From DASVLX01 sp035552275 (GTDB taxonomy: Bacteria > Actinomycetota > Actinomycetes > Mycobacteriales > Pseudonocardiaceae): a DNA stretch of 22,587 nucleotides. Shown one piece after another: positions 7,420-15,334 of this stretch (within the stretch, counting starts at the first letter, position 1; each line of letters starts with the position of its first letter). Location: assembly GCA_035552275.1 (NCBI GenBank), contig DASZLR010000220.1, forward strand, positions 1-22,587, read 5' to 3'. Made by a program: the position numbers and the translations under genes. Under the pieces are notes generated by a model, which searched no databases, was not told the DNA's origin, and saw only the letters and a program-made list of their open reading frames with translations.

Positions 7420-8820
7420 TCACCGGGACGATGACGATGATGTGGCCGGTGCGCCACCGAAGAAACGCGCGGCGATCGCCGCCGCGACCAGCGTGATGAT
7501 CGCCGCGCCCACGACGCCCAGATGCAGACCCCGCACCATGTTCGTGCCGCTGGTCAGGCTGCCGACCAGCGCGACCCCGATGGCGCCGCCCACCTGGCGG
7601 GCCGTGTTGAACACCGCCGAACCCATGCCGCCCTGGTCGACCGGCACCGACTCCATGATCGCGGCGGTGGCCGACGGCAGGGTGAACGCGGGTGCGATTC
7701 CGCCCAGCAGCAACGGTGCCAGTAGCAGCGCATACGCGGTGTTCGGACCGGCGATCAGCCAGCCGACCAGGCCGACCGTGCCGGCCGACAGGCCAATGAC
7801 TGCCGGCAGTCGCGGCCCGATCCGGCCGACCGTGCGACCGGCGAAGGCGGACAGCAGGATCGGCGGCACCGCGATCGGCAGCAGGGCGCAGCCGGTGACC
7901 AGCGGGCTGAGATGCGCCACCCGCTGAAAATAGATCGGGGCGAGGAACAGAATGCCGAAGAAACCGAAGTTGAACAGCAGGCCAACGGCGGCCGCCGCAC
8001 CGAACTCCGCACCGCCGGACACCGAGATTCTGGACCCGCCGGCGGGCGATCGCAGCGTCAGCGGAAAGACCACGCAGGTGAGCACGGTCACCGCGAAACA
8101 GGCCAACACGACCGCATTCGTCCAACCGAGGGAACCCGCTTCGTTGAGTCCGAACACCAACGCGGCGACGGCGACGGTGCCGATGACCTGACTGGTGATA
8201 CCGAGGCCGCGGTTGGCGCCGGTGTCGATCGCCGGCACATAACGCCGGGTCATCAGATACGCGCACAGCACGAATGGCATATTGAGAAAGAACACCGAAC
8301 GCCAGCCAATGAGCCCGACGAACAGCCCACCGAGGACCGGGCCGGTCGCGGCCGCGACACCGGCGACCATGCTCCACACCCCGAAGGCGCGGGCCCGGGC
8401 CGCGCGGTCGTCGTACATGCCGCGCAGCAGCGACAGGGAGGACGGGATCATCGCGGCAGCGCCGACACCCTGCAGCAGTCGGAACCCGATCAACGCGCCG
8501 CCGGTCGGCGCGAGCCCGCACAACAGCGAGCCGACACCGAACACGGCCAGCCCGCCGAGGAACACGCCACGGGCGGAGAACCGGTCGCCGAGGTCGCCGG
8601 CGCTGAGCATCAGCGCGGCGAACACCAGTGTGTAGCCGTCCACCACCCACTGCAGGGATGTCAGGTCGGCGTGTAGGTCGTCACCGATCCGGGGCACCGC
8701 GACGGTGACCACCGAGACGTCGAAGGTGACCATGAAGCAACCGATGCACAGCGCGACCAGCGCGGCGACGCCGGTCGTCCGGCTCACCGCCGGAGCGGTC
8801 CGCTGGTAGGTCTCCGCCAC
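7420..8820 (-). CDS. MFS drug exporter, DHA2 (EmrB/QacA, 14-helix) family
   Basis: A 466-residue membrane protein. The N-terminus has DVSVVTVAVPRI (family motif LDxTxVNVALPxI) and later LQWVVDGYTLVFAALML. The antiporter motif C region, GPVLGGLFVGLIGWRSVFF, is at about 163-181. These are diagnostic for proton-driven DHA2 exporters, which often give self-resistance in antibiotic clusters. It starts at GTG 8820, only 6 bp after the SDR stop codon, so the two genes are almost certainly co-transcribed and probably translationally coupled. A MarR regulator diverges from the same promoter region, the common arrangement for a product-induced exporter. The C-terminus is a short serine-rich tail. The family is secure; the substrate (cluster product) is inferred. 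Confidence 0.92.
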   Translation of the reverse strand: MAETYQRTAPAVSRTTGVAALVALCIGCFMVTFDVSVVTVAVPRIGDDLHADLTSLQWVVDGYTLVFAALMLSAGDLGDRFSARGVFLGGLAVFGVGSLLCGLAPTGGALIGFRLLQGVGAAAMIPSSLSLLRGMYDDRAARARAFGVWSMVAGVAAATGPVLGGLFVGLIGWRSVFFLNMPFVLCAYLMTRRYVPAIDTGANRGLGITSQVIGTVAVAALVFGLNEAGSLGWTNAVVLACFAVTVLTCVVFPLTLRSPAGGSRISVSGGAEFGAAAAVGLLFNFGFFGILFLAPIYFQRVAHLSPLVTGCALLPIAVPPILLSAFAGRTVGRIGPRLPAVIGLSAGTVGLVGWLIAGPNTAYALLLAPLLLGGIAPAFTLPSATAAIMESVPVDQGGMGSAVFNTARQVGGAIGVALVGSLTSGTNMVRGLHLGVVGAAIITLVAAAIAARFFGGAPATSSSSSR

Positions 8821-8826
8821 GACGGC

Positions 8827-9654
8827 TCAGACCGATGCCTTGACCGGCACCCGAAGCCCGAGCACGCGGGACTGGCTGATCGGGAAGTTCAGGCCGCCGG
8901 TGGTCGGGATGACCGCGCCGTTGATCCAGCCGGAGGCGGGCTGAGCGAGCAGCGCCACCGCGCCGGCGATGTCCTGTGCGTTGGCCAGTCGGCCGGCCGG
9001 GGTGGCGGCGAGCAGCAGATCGCGGGCCGGCGGCGGCACGCTGGCAGTGGCGTCCGTGGTGACGAAGCCGAGTTGCAGCGCGTTGATCGTCACGCCGTCC
9101 ACGCCCAGTTCGTCGGCCGCGTACCGAACGTAGGTCTCCAGCGCGGCCTTGGAAACGCCGTGCGCGGTCATGCCCGGCGCGCACGGAGCCTGCGCGTGCC
9201 AACTGGAGATGACCAGCAGCCGACCGAAGCCGCGGTCCGCCATGCCCGGCGCGAACGCGGTGGTGAGCGTGTGCAGCACGGCGACGTCGACGGCGACCTT
9301 GTGACTGAGCCTCGTGACGTCCATCTCAGCCAACGGGCCACGCGGGAAGGAACCCGCCGCGTTGCTGATCACGATGTCCACATGGGACACCAGGGCGGCC
9401 GTCGCGCTCACCAGGTTCACCGCGCCCTCGACACTGTCCAGGTCAGCCCGCACCGGCAGGCCGCGCACGCCGTGTTCCACGCAGACCCGCGCCACGTCCT
9501 CGGCCGCCTGGGCATCACTGCGGTACGTCAGCAGCACATCCGCGCCCAACTCGGCCAGCGCCAGGCTGCTCGCCGCACCGATCCCCCGGCTACCGCCGGT
9601 GACCAGCGCTACCCTGCCCGCCAGCGGACCACCCTTGCCTGCCATGAGCCCCAT
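8827..9654 (-). CDS. Short-chain dehydrogenase/reductase with His in place of catalytic Tyr
   Basis: A 275-residue classical SDR. The cofactor motif TGGSRGIG is at 19-26, the structural NAAG at 98-101 and the serine region VISSW at 148-152. The catalytic YxxxK is HGVSK (His165, Lys169): the codon is CAC where TAC would give tyrosine. TYRSD at 43-47 after the second strand suggests NADP(H). Loss of the proton-donating tyrosine makes ordinary ketoreduction doubtful. The protein may be catalytically altered, a binding protein, or decayed while its reading frame stays intact. Two ATGs fit, 9654 and 9645; each has a purine-rich GGAG or GGGGAG upstream. It is first in an operon with the DHA2 exporter and diverges from a MarR gene. 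It could be misread as the pathway ketoreductase, but that function is not supported. Confidence 0.88.
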   Translation of the reverse strand: MGLMAGKGGPLAGRVALVTGGSRGIGAASSLALAELGADVLLTYRSDAQAAEDVARVCVEHGVRGLPVRADLDSVEGAVNLVSATAALVSHVDIVISNAAGSFPRGPLAEMDVTRLSHKVAVDVAVLHTLTTAFAPGMADRGFGRLLVISSWHAQAPCAPGMTAHGVSKAALETYVRYAADELGVDGVTINALQLGFVTTDATASVPPPARDLLLAATPAGRLANAQDIAGAVALLAQPASGWINGAVIPTTGGLNFPISQSRVLGLRVPVKASV

Positions 9655-9674
9655 CTCCCCACTCCGCGCCCAGC

Positions 9675-9717
9675 ATTAAACGACTAGTAGTTAAATGACC
9701 AGTAAGATATTTACCGG
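9675..9717. promoter_or_regulatory. Two adjacent palindromes between SDR and MarR genes, probable MarR operators
   Basis: Palindrome 1 (9675-9696, 22 bp) is centred on ACTAGT, with outer half-sites ATTAAAC and GTTAAAT; 9 of 11 base pairs match. Palindrome 2 (9699-9717) has arms CCAGTAA and TTACCGG around GATAT, with one mismatched pair. The centres are about 22 bp apart, two turns of DNA, placing both on the same face. MarR dimers typically bind such 16-22 bp AT-rich palindromes in divergent promoters. TAAGAT (9703-9708) inside palindrome 2 could be the -10 of the MarR gene. TTTAAT on the - strand inside palindrome 1 could serve the SDR gene. Confidence 0.6.
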
Positions 9718-9733
9718 TGTTAGGCTACCGGCT

Positions 9734-10252
9734 GTGGCAACGGATGGGCAACCCCGCGACCGGGTCGACGTCATCATGGATGACATCGCACCGCTGATGC
9801 CAGGCGCGGATCTCACGGCGAAGGCGCTGTGCCACCGGCTCCGGCGGGTGGCTCACCAGGTGGAGATCCACCTGCGCCGCGAGCTGGCGACCTTCGATAT
9901 CGAGCCGTGGGAGCTGGAGTTGTTGGCCTGCCTGCGCCGCGCCGGGCCGCCCTACCAGACGACGCCCAGTTCGTTGCAGGACAGCATGCAGCTCACCACT
10001 GGCGCGATCACCAAGCGGGTGACGACGTTGGAGCGGCGGGGCTGGGTATTCCGCACGATCGACCCGAGCGACCGGCGACAGGTGTTGGTGTGCCTGACCG
10101 ACGACGGCGAGAAGCGGGCCATGGACGTGTTCGGCACCAAGACGGAGACCGAGGCACGGGTGCTGGCCGGGCTGGAACACGGGACCCAGCAACGACTCAA
10201 CGACGACCTGCGCCTGCTGCTGGTCCAACTCGAAGGCCCCGTCCCCGAGTGA
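9734..10252 (+). CDS. MarR-family transcriptional regulator
   Basis: A winged-helix MarR regulator of about 172 residues from GTG 9734. Key segments are TAKALCHRLRRVAHQVEIHL (dimerisation helix), LELLACLRRAGPPYQTTPSSL, then LTTGAITKRVTTLERRGWVF (recognition helix) and DPSDRRQVLVCLTDDG (wing), followed by a C-terminal dimerisation helix. The frame is also open from ATG 9695, giving 185 residues. That codon lies inside a palindrome that looks like an operator and has no ribosome-binding site, so I prefer the downstream GTG; ATG 9776 is a third option. It diverges from the SDR-exporter operon and probably represses it and itself until a ligand, perhaps the polyketide, binds. The family is secure; the start and ligand are uncertain. 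Confidence 0.9.
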   Translation: MATDGQPRDRVDVIMDDIAPLMPGADLTAKALCHRLRRVAHQVEIHLRRELATFDIEPWELELLACLRRAGPPYQTTPSSLQDSMQLTTGAITKRVTTLERRGWVFRTIDPSDRRQVLVCLTDDGEKRAMDVFGTKTETEARVLAGLEHGTQQRLNDDLRLLLVQLEGPVPE

Positions 10253-10256
10253 CGGG

Positions 10257-10589
10257 CTATGACGCCCGCTGAGATTCGGGCATGTCGTCGGAGCAAACGG
10301 CGAAGTCGAAGGAGCCGACGCCCAGCATCTGGTGCACGTGCCACTCGATCACCTCGATGCCGGCTCGCCCATCCTCAGCCAGCGGATCGCCGGCGGCGAT
10401 GGCCGCCGCTTCCGAGCATGACCCACAGCGCATTACGTAGATACCGGTTTGCCGATCCGCCGCCGGCCCAGAGATGACCACGGTTCCCGCGTCGTGCTGG
10501 GCGCGCATCCACTCCAGGTGACGTTTGACAGTAACCGCCGGATCGGCGGGTGGTTCGGTCCTGCGCCGGATCACCAGATACCACGCCAT
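10257..10589 (-). CDS. YCII-family small protein
   Basis: A 110-residue protein from ATG 10589, beginning MAWYLVIRRR. The frame extends upstream without domain content, so I use the ATG that matches the family start. The pattern is that of the YCII ferredoxin-like fold: HLEWMRAQHDAGTVVISGP at 24-42 with the conserved His24, then DP at 68-69 and EVIEWHVHQM at 79-88. YCII proteins are small and mostly of unknown activity. Some have enzyme-like His/Asp pairs, and they often accompany polyketide or degradation genes. The C-terminal 20 residues are an unusual acidic tail with a cysteine. It is convergent with the MarR gene (4 bp between stops) and diverges from the PKS operon. No strong ribosome-binding site is seen. 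Its function here is unknown. Confidence 0.8.
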   Translation of the reverse strand: MAWYLVIRRRTEPPADPAVTVKRHLEWMRAQHDAGTVVISGPAADRQTGIYVMRCGSCSEAAAIAAGDPLAEDGRAGIEVIEWHVHQMLGVGSFDFAVCSDDMPESQRAS

Positions 10590-10772
10590 AGTTCGACAAT
10601 CACACGAATCAGCACCGTCCGCAGCACCTGGTCCGGTGTCGCGGGTCACATACCCGGCCGACCGCCTTGGGCCTGCGGGCCCTTACCGGAGAACCGCCCG
10701 GAAGCGGACATTGGTGCTCAGCCTGAGCAATGTGTCCGCCGCTCGCCGGAACTGCTGATGGGAATTGGAAAG
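10590..10772 (+). promoter_or_regulatory. Promoter region of the PKS operon with palindromes
   Basis: These 183 bp lie between the divergent YCII gene and KS-alpha. A perfect 15-bp palindrome, TGCTCAG-C-CTGAGCA (10715-10729), stands 43 bp before the KS-alpha ATG. It is flanked by a second pair of arms, ACATTG and CAATGT, with a slightly shifted centre. Further upstream are CGGGT/ACCCG (10642-10656) and GGGCC/GGCCC (10669-10682). The long palindrome is well placed as an operator or as a 5'-UTR hairpin. I could not fix a -35/-10 pair. Confidence 0.5.
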
Positions 10773-12044
10773 ATGTCGCATGCACGGAGGGTCGTGATCA
10801 CCGGTATCGGCGTTGTGGCGCCAAGGGGTATCGGCGCGAAGCAATTCTGGACGACCCTCACCAGTGGACAGAGCGCCACCCGAACCATTACCGCATTCGA
10901 CGCGGCTGGGTTTCGGTCCCGGATCGCCGCGGAATGTGATTTCGACCCGGCCGACCACGGTCTCACCACCGACCAGGCGAATCAGTTCAGCCGGTCGATC
11001 CAGTTCGCGTATGTCGCCGCCCGGGAAGCCCTGGAACAGTCCGAACTGGACGTCACCGACGAGCTCGCGCCGCGCGTCGGGGTGGCGCTGGGCAGCGCGG
11101 TCGGCTCGGTCCGCGAACTCGACCAGCAGTACCGGCGGTTGTCCGAGGACGGCACGCTGTGGGATCTGCACCCCGAGTTGGCGTCCGCGCACCTGGCCGA
11201 CTACAACTGCCCCAGCTCACTGGTCCGGGAGATCGCCTGGCTGGCTCGCGCCCAGGGCCCGGCCGCGATGGTCTCCGCCGGCTGCACTTCCGGCCTGGAC
11301 GCCGTCGGCTACGGCTACGATCTGATCCGCGAGGGCAGCGTCGACGTGGTGATCGCCGGCGCGACCGACGCCCCGATCACCCCGATCACCGTCGCCTGCT
11401 TCGACGCGATCAAGGCCACCTCGGCGAACAACGATGACCCGGAGCACGCCTCCCGCCCGTTCGACGCGCACCGCGACGGCTTCGTGCTCGGTGAGGGCGC
11501 GGCCATCCTGGTGCTGGAGAGCGCGGAACACGCGCACGCCCGCGGCGCGCACGTGATCGCCGAGGTCGCCGGGTTCGCCGCACGCTGCAACGCCCACCAC
11601 ATGACCGCGCTGCGCCCGGACGGCCGGGAGATGGCCGCCGCGATCGCGGAGTCGATGGACCGGGCCGGCGTCACCGCCGATCGAATCGACTACATCAACG
11701 CGCACGGCTCGGGCACCAAGCAGAACGACCGGCACGAGACCGCCGCCTACAAGCGCACCCTCGGTGAGCACGCCTACCGGACGCCAGTCAGCTCGATCAA
11801 GTCGGTGATCGGTCACTCGCTCGGCGCGATCGGCTCGATCGAACTGGCCGCCTGCGCGCTGACCATCGACAACGGCGTCATCCCGCCCACGGCGAACCTG
11901 CGCACCGCCGACCCGGACTGCGACCTCGACTACGTGCCGGGCGAGGCCCGCGAGCAGTCGGTCGATGTCGCGCTGAGCGTGGGCAGCGGATTCGGCGGCT
12001 TCCAAAGCGCCGCCGTGCTGGCCAAGGAAGGCGCGCTGGGATGA
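10773..12044 (+). CDS. Type II PKS ketosynthase alpha (KS-alpha)
   Basis: A 423-residue beta-ketoacyl synthase. With KS-beta it condenses malonyl units on the ACP into an aromatic poly-beta-ketone. The active-site cysteine is Cys171 in VSAGCTSGLDAVG, and the remaining catalytic residues are His311 (NAHGSGTKQND), Lys343 and His348 (SIKSVIGHSLGAIGS). All sit two positions from the actinorhodin KS numbering. The start ATG 10773 gives the usual MSHARRVVITGIGVV beginning and normal family length; GGGAA and GGAAAG lie just upstream. An earlier in-frame ATG at 10758 is less likely. The stop overlaps the KS-beta start in ATGA. It is the first gene of the main operon, behind a region with a strong palindrome. 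The family call is essentially certain. Confidence 0.97.
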   Translation: MSHARRVVITGIGVVAPRGIGAKQFWTTLTSGQSATRTITAFDAAGFRSRIAAECDFDPADHGLTTDQANQFSRSIQFAYVAAREALEQSELDVTDELAPRVGVALGSAVGSVRELDQQYRRLSEDGTLWDLHPELASAHLADYNCPSSLVREIAWLARAQGPAAMVSAGCTSGLDAVGYGYDLIREGSVDVVIAGATDAPITPITVACFDAIKATSANNDDPEHASRPFDAHRDGFVLGEGAAILVLESAEHAHARGAHVIAEVAGFAARCNAHHMTALRPDGREMAAAIAESMDRAGVTADRIDYINAHGSGTKQNDRHETAAYKRTLGEHAYRTPVSSIKSVIGHSLGAIGSIELAACALTIDNGVIPPTANLRTADPDCDLDYVPGEAREQSVDVALSVGSGFGGFQSAAVLAKEGALG

Positions 12045-13294
12045 CGGCCACGCGGACAGCCACACCGGCGACCGATGTCCCGGTGGTGACCGGGCTGGGC
12101 GTCGCCGCGCCGAACGGCCTGGGCACCGACGCGTTCTGGACGGCGACCCGTGACGGGGTGAGCGGGCTCGGCCCGATCACCCGGTTCGCGGTCGACTCGT
12201 ACCCGGTGCGCGTCGCCGGGGAGATCGCCGGATTCACCGCCAGCGAGCACATCCCCAGTCGGCTCATTCCGTCCACCGACCGCAGCACCCAGTTCGCACT
12301 GGTCTGCTCGGGCTGGGCGCTCGCGGACGCCGGCCTGGACCCGACGAGCCTGCCCGAGTTCGCCGGCTCGGTGGTCACCGCCAACGCCCTGGGAGGCGTC
12401 GAGTTCATCCAACGCGAACTGCACAGCCTGTGGGGCCGGGGGCCGAAGTATGTCACGGCATACATGTCCTACGCCTGGTTCTACGGCGTGAACACCGGCC
12501 AGATCTCCATCCGGCACCAGCTCAAGGGCGCCGGCGGCGTGGTGGTCACCGGCCAGGCCGGCGGGGTGGACGCGATCGCCCAGGCGCGCCGGAAACTCCG
12601 CGCCGGGCAACGGTTCGTGGTCACCGGCGGTGCGGACGCACCGGTCTGCCCCTACGGCATCACCGCCGAACTCGCCACCAACACCCTGAGCACCAGGGCC
12701 GACCCGGACACCGCCTATCTGCCGTTCGACCGGTCCGCGGCCGGGCACGTGCCCGGCGAGGGCGCCACCATGATGATCCTGGAATCGCTGTCGGTGGCCC
12801 GGGAACGCGGCGCCGACACGATCTACGGTGCGATCGCCGGCTACGGCGCCACCTTCGATCCGCACCCGGCCAGCGGCAAGCCGTCCACTCTGTCCCGAGC
12901 GGCGGCGACCGCGCTGGCCGACGCGGGCCTGACCGAAGGCGATATCGACGTGGTGTTCGCCGATGGTGCGGCCACTGTGGACGGAGACCGCGCCGAGACG
13001 GCCGCCATCACCGAACTGTTCGGTCCGCGCGGGGTACCGGTGACCGTGCCGAAGACCATGACCGGGCGGATGTACGGAGCCGGGGCCGCGACCGATGTCG
13101 CCGCAGCCCTGCTCGCCATCCGGGACGACGTGATCCCGCCCACCGTGGGCAGCGCGGACCTGCCCGACGACCACCCGCTGGATCTGGTCACCGAAGCCCG
13201 TCCGGCCAGGCTTGCCCACGCACTGATCCTCGCGCGCGGTAGCGGCGGCTTCAACGCGGCGGTCGTGGTATCAGCGGCGCCCGCACTCCCCTGA
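12041..13294 (+). CDS. Type II PKS ketosynthase beta / chain-length factor
   Basis: A 417-residue KS homologue in which the active-site cysteine is replaced by Gln172 (VVTGQAGGVDAI), the defining mark of chain-length factors. It pairs with KS-alpha, primes by malonyl decarboxylation and sets chain length. The segment ALGGVEFIQRELHSLW (116-131) contains the positions that line the polyketide tunnel; by alignment from memory with actinorhodin CLF (F109, T112, F116) they are Val120, Ile123 and Leu127. This combination differs from both the octaketide pattern and the common Gly/Leu decaketide pattern, so I do not predict chain length. It starts within the KS-alpha stop (ATGA, 4-bp overlap), the standard coupling for this heterodimer. 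The stop is 28 bp before the ACP gene. Confidence 0.97.
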   Translation: MTATRTATPATDVPVVTGLGVAAPNGLGTDAFWTATRDGVSGLGPITRFAVDSYPVRVAGEIAGFTASEHIPSRLIPSTDRSTQFALVCSGWALADAGLDPTSLPEFAGSVVTANALGGVEFIQRELHSLWGRGPKYVTAYMSYAWFYGVNTGQISIRHQLKGAGGVVVTGQAGGVDAIAQARRKLRAGQRFVVTGGADAPVCPYGITAELATNTLSTRADPDTAYLPFDRSAAGHVPGEGATMMILESLSVARERGADTIYGAIAGYGATFDPHPASGKPSTLSRAAATALADAGLTEGDIDVVFADGAATVDGDRAETAAITELFGPRGVPVTVPKTMTGRMYGAGAATDVAAALLAIRDDVIPPTVGSADLPDDHPLDLVTEARPARLAHALILARGSGGFNAAVVVSAAPALP

Positions 13295-13322
13295 TCCAGC
13301 ACACCAATACCAAGGAGCTGAC

Positions 13323-13604
13323 ATGCGCACCTCGTTCGATCTCGACGACCTTCGAACCCTGCTTCGATCCTGTGCCGGCGAGCCGGAGTCGATCGACCTC
13401 GCCTCCGACATCGCCGACCTGACGTTCGAGGAGCTCGGCTACGACTCCATCGCGTTGCTGGAGACCGCGGCCCGGGTGGAGCAGGACCTCGGCGTCACGG
13501 TCGAGGACAACGTGGTGGCGGAGGACATCACCACACCACGGGACTTCGTGGCATACGTGTCCACCCGGCTCGGTCAGCGGCCCGTCGGGACCCGGGTGAG
13601 CTGA
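13323..13604 (+). CDS. Type II PKS acyl carrier protein
   Basis: A 93-residue acidic carrier protein. Ser42 in ELGYDSIALLE is the phosphopantetheine attachment site, in the canonical DS motif at the start of helix II. Helix III (VVAEDITTPRDFVAYV) completes the fold. The ribosome-binding site AAGGAG is 5 bp before ATG 13323. Its position directly after KS-alpha and KS-beta completes the minimal PKS. The stop is 2 bp before the carboxyltransferase ATG. No phosphopantetheinyl transferase or malonyl-CoA:ACP acyltransferase is present in the window; type II systems usually borrow the latter from fatty acid synthesis. Confidence 0.96.
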   Translation: MRTSFDLDDLRTLLRSCAGEPESIDLASDIADLTFEELGYDSIALLETAARVEQDLGVTVEDNVVAEDITTPRDFVAYVSTRLGQRPVGTRVS

Positions 13605-13606
13605 CC

Positions 13607-15334
13607 ATGACCGCGATCCTCAGCGAACCACCGAAATCCACCGATCGGTCCATATCAGACTCGGAAGGATCGCGGTGGATCAAGTGTCCACAGTGTATGA
13701 GCATGGTGTACCAGCCGAGGTTCGAGCGGGCGTCGCGCGTGTGCCCGGAATGCGACTGGCACGGCCGGGTTGCCCCTGGGCAGCGGCTCGCGCAGTTGCT
13801 GGACCGAGGCAGCGTCGAGCGGCTGGACTTCTCGATCGAACTGGTCGATCCGCTGGGATTCGTGGACACCAAGGCGTACCCGGACCGGGTGCGGGCCAGC
13901 CGGCGGACCACCGGTCACCGGGAGGCGGTGGTCTGCGCGGCCGGCGCCATTCAGGGCGCGCCAGCGGTGGTCGCGGTGATGAACTTCGACTTCCTCGGCG
14001 GCAGCCTGGGCAGCGCGGTCGGCGAACTGATCTGCCGCGGCGCCCGCACCGCGCTGGCCCGGCACATCCCGTTCGTGGTGGTGACCGCCTCCGGTGGGGC
14101 GCGGATGCAGGAGGGCGCGCTGTCCCTCATGCAGATGGCCAAGACCAGTCGGGCGTTCGCCGAGTTGGACGCGGCCGGCCTGCTCACCGTCTCGGTGATC
14201 ACCGATCCCACCTACGGAGGGGTGGCCGCGTCCTTCGCCACCCTGTCGGGTGTGATCGTCGCCGAGCCGGCCGCGCGCCTCGGTTTCGCCGGGCGCCGGG
14301 TGATCGAGCAGACCATCGGCCAGTCACTGCCCGAGGGCTTCCAGACCGCCGAGTTCCTGTTGTCGCGCGGCCTGATCGACGGGATCGTGCGGCGCGCGGA
14401 ACTGCGCGACTGGCTCGGCGGGTTGCTGGCCGTGCCGACCCGGGCGGCGGTCGTGCCGGCCGGCGGCGACCCGGACCCGACCATCCGCGACCCGCGCCTG
14501 CTCGGCGAGATCGACGCCTGGCAGTCAGTGCGCACCGCCCGGCACACCGACCGGCCCACCGCGCTGGACTACATCGAGCGGATGGTGACTGACTTCCGAC
14601 CGCTGCGTGGTGACCGGGTCAGCGGCGACTGCCCCGCGCTGATCGGCGGCACCGGCTTCCTCGCCGGCATTCCGGTCATGTTGCTGGGCAACCAGAAGGG
14701 CCACCACACGACGGAGATGGTCGCCCGCAACTTCGGCATGGCCGGCCCGGACGGCTACCGCAAGGCCGCCCGGCTGATGCGGCTGGCGGACCGGCTCGGC
14801 ATCCCGGTGGTCACCCTGATCGACACGCCCGGCGCCTATCCGGGCGCCGCGGCCGAGGAAGGCGGGCAGGCCGGCGCGATCGCCGAGTGCATCCGCACGA
14901 TGAGCACGCTGTCCGTGCCGACCGTGTCGGTCGTGTGCGGCGAGGGCGGCAGCGGCGGAGCGCTCGCCATCGGCGTCGGCAACGAGGTGCTGATGTTCCG
15001 CAACTCGGTGTACTCGGTGATCAGCCCGGAGGGTTGCGCGGCGATCCTGTGGAAGACGCCGGCCGAAGCGCGGCGGGCGGCCCGCGCGCTCGGCGTCGAC
15101 GCCGCCACTCTGCTCCGGCACGGCATCGTCGACGGGGTGCTGCCCGAGCCGAAGGCCGGCAACCACACCGATCTCGACGGCGCGGCGGATACGCTGCGCG
15201 CCGCGCTGATCGCCGCGCTGCGCCGGTTGGAAACCGCGCCGACCGAACCGGCCACGCACCGCCGGGAACGGTTCGAGGCATTCGGCGCGAACGCGGTGGC
15301 CGACCACACCGCCGAGGAGGTGCGGAGTCGGTGA
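13607..15334 (+). CDS. Acetyl-CoA carboxylase carboxyltransferase, AccD-AccA fusion
   Basis: A 575-residue fusion of both carboxyltransferase subunits. The N-terminal AccD-like half begins with a zinc ribbon (Cys27, Cys30, Cys46, Cys49; CPQC and CPEC). It then has the crotonase-like core with SGGARMQEGALSLMQM and TDPTYGGVAASFA. The AccA-like half starts near residue 300: RPTALDYIERMVTDF, then GNQKG, TLIDTPGAYPGAAAEEGGQA and VISPEGCAAILW. It transfers the carboxyl group from carboxybiotin to acetyl-CoA, making malonyl-CoA. With the BCCP and biotin carboxylase that follow, it gives a complete, cluster-dedicated enzyme. The architecture differs from the acyl-CoA carboxylases of actinobacterial primary metabolism, which carry fused BC-BCCP alpha chains. 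It starts 2 bp after the ACP stop and ends in a GTGA overlap with the BCCP gene. Confidence 0.95.
   Translation: MTAILSEPPKSTDRSISDSEGSRWIKCPQCMSMVYQPRFERASRVCPECDWHGRVAPGQRLAQLLDRGSVERLDFSIELVDPLGFVDTKAYPDRVRASRRTTGHREAVVCAAGAIQGAPAVVAVMNFDFLGGSLGSAVGELICRGARTALARHIPFVVVTASGGARMQEGALSLMQMAKTSRAFAELDAAGLLTVSVITDPTYGGVAASFATLSGVIVAEPAARLGFAGRRVIEQTIGQSLPEGFQTAEFLLSRGLIDGIVRRAELRDWLGGLLAVPTRAAVVPAGGDPDPTIRDPRLLGEIDAWQSVRTARHTDRPTALDYIERMVTDFRPLRGDRVSGDCPALIGGTGFLAGIPVMLLGNQKGHHTTEMVARNFGMAGPDGYRKAARLMRLADRLGIPVVTLIDTPGAYPGAAAEEGGQAGAIAECIRTMSTLSVPTVSVVCGEGGSGGALAIGVGNEVLMFRNSVYSVISPEGCAAILWKTPAEARRAARALGVDAATLLRHGIVDGVLPEPKAGNHTDLDGAADTLRAALIAALRRLETAPTEPATHRRERFEAFGANAVADHTAEEVRSR

Noticed and set aside
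8827..9654. SDR read as the pathway polyketide ketoreductase
   Set aside because: The catalytic tyrosine is missing and the gene belongs to a MarR-controlled exporter operon, so a C-9 ketoreductase role is not supported.
11930..13219. Long - strand open frame opposite the chain-length factor
   Set aside because: It mirrors the KS-beta gene, is rich in Gly, Arg and His, and has no recognisable motif or ribosome-binding site.
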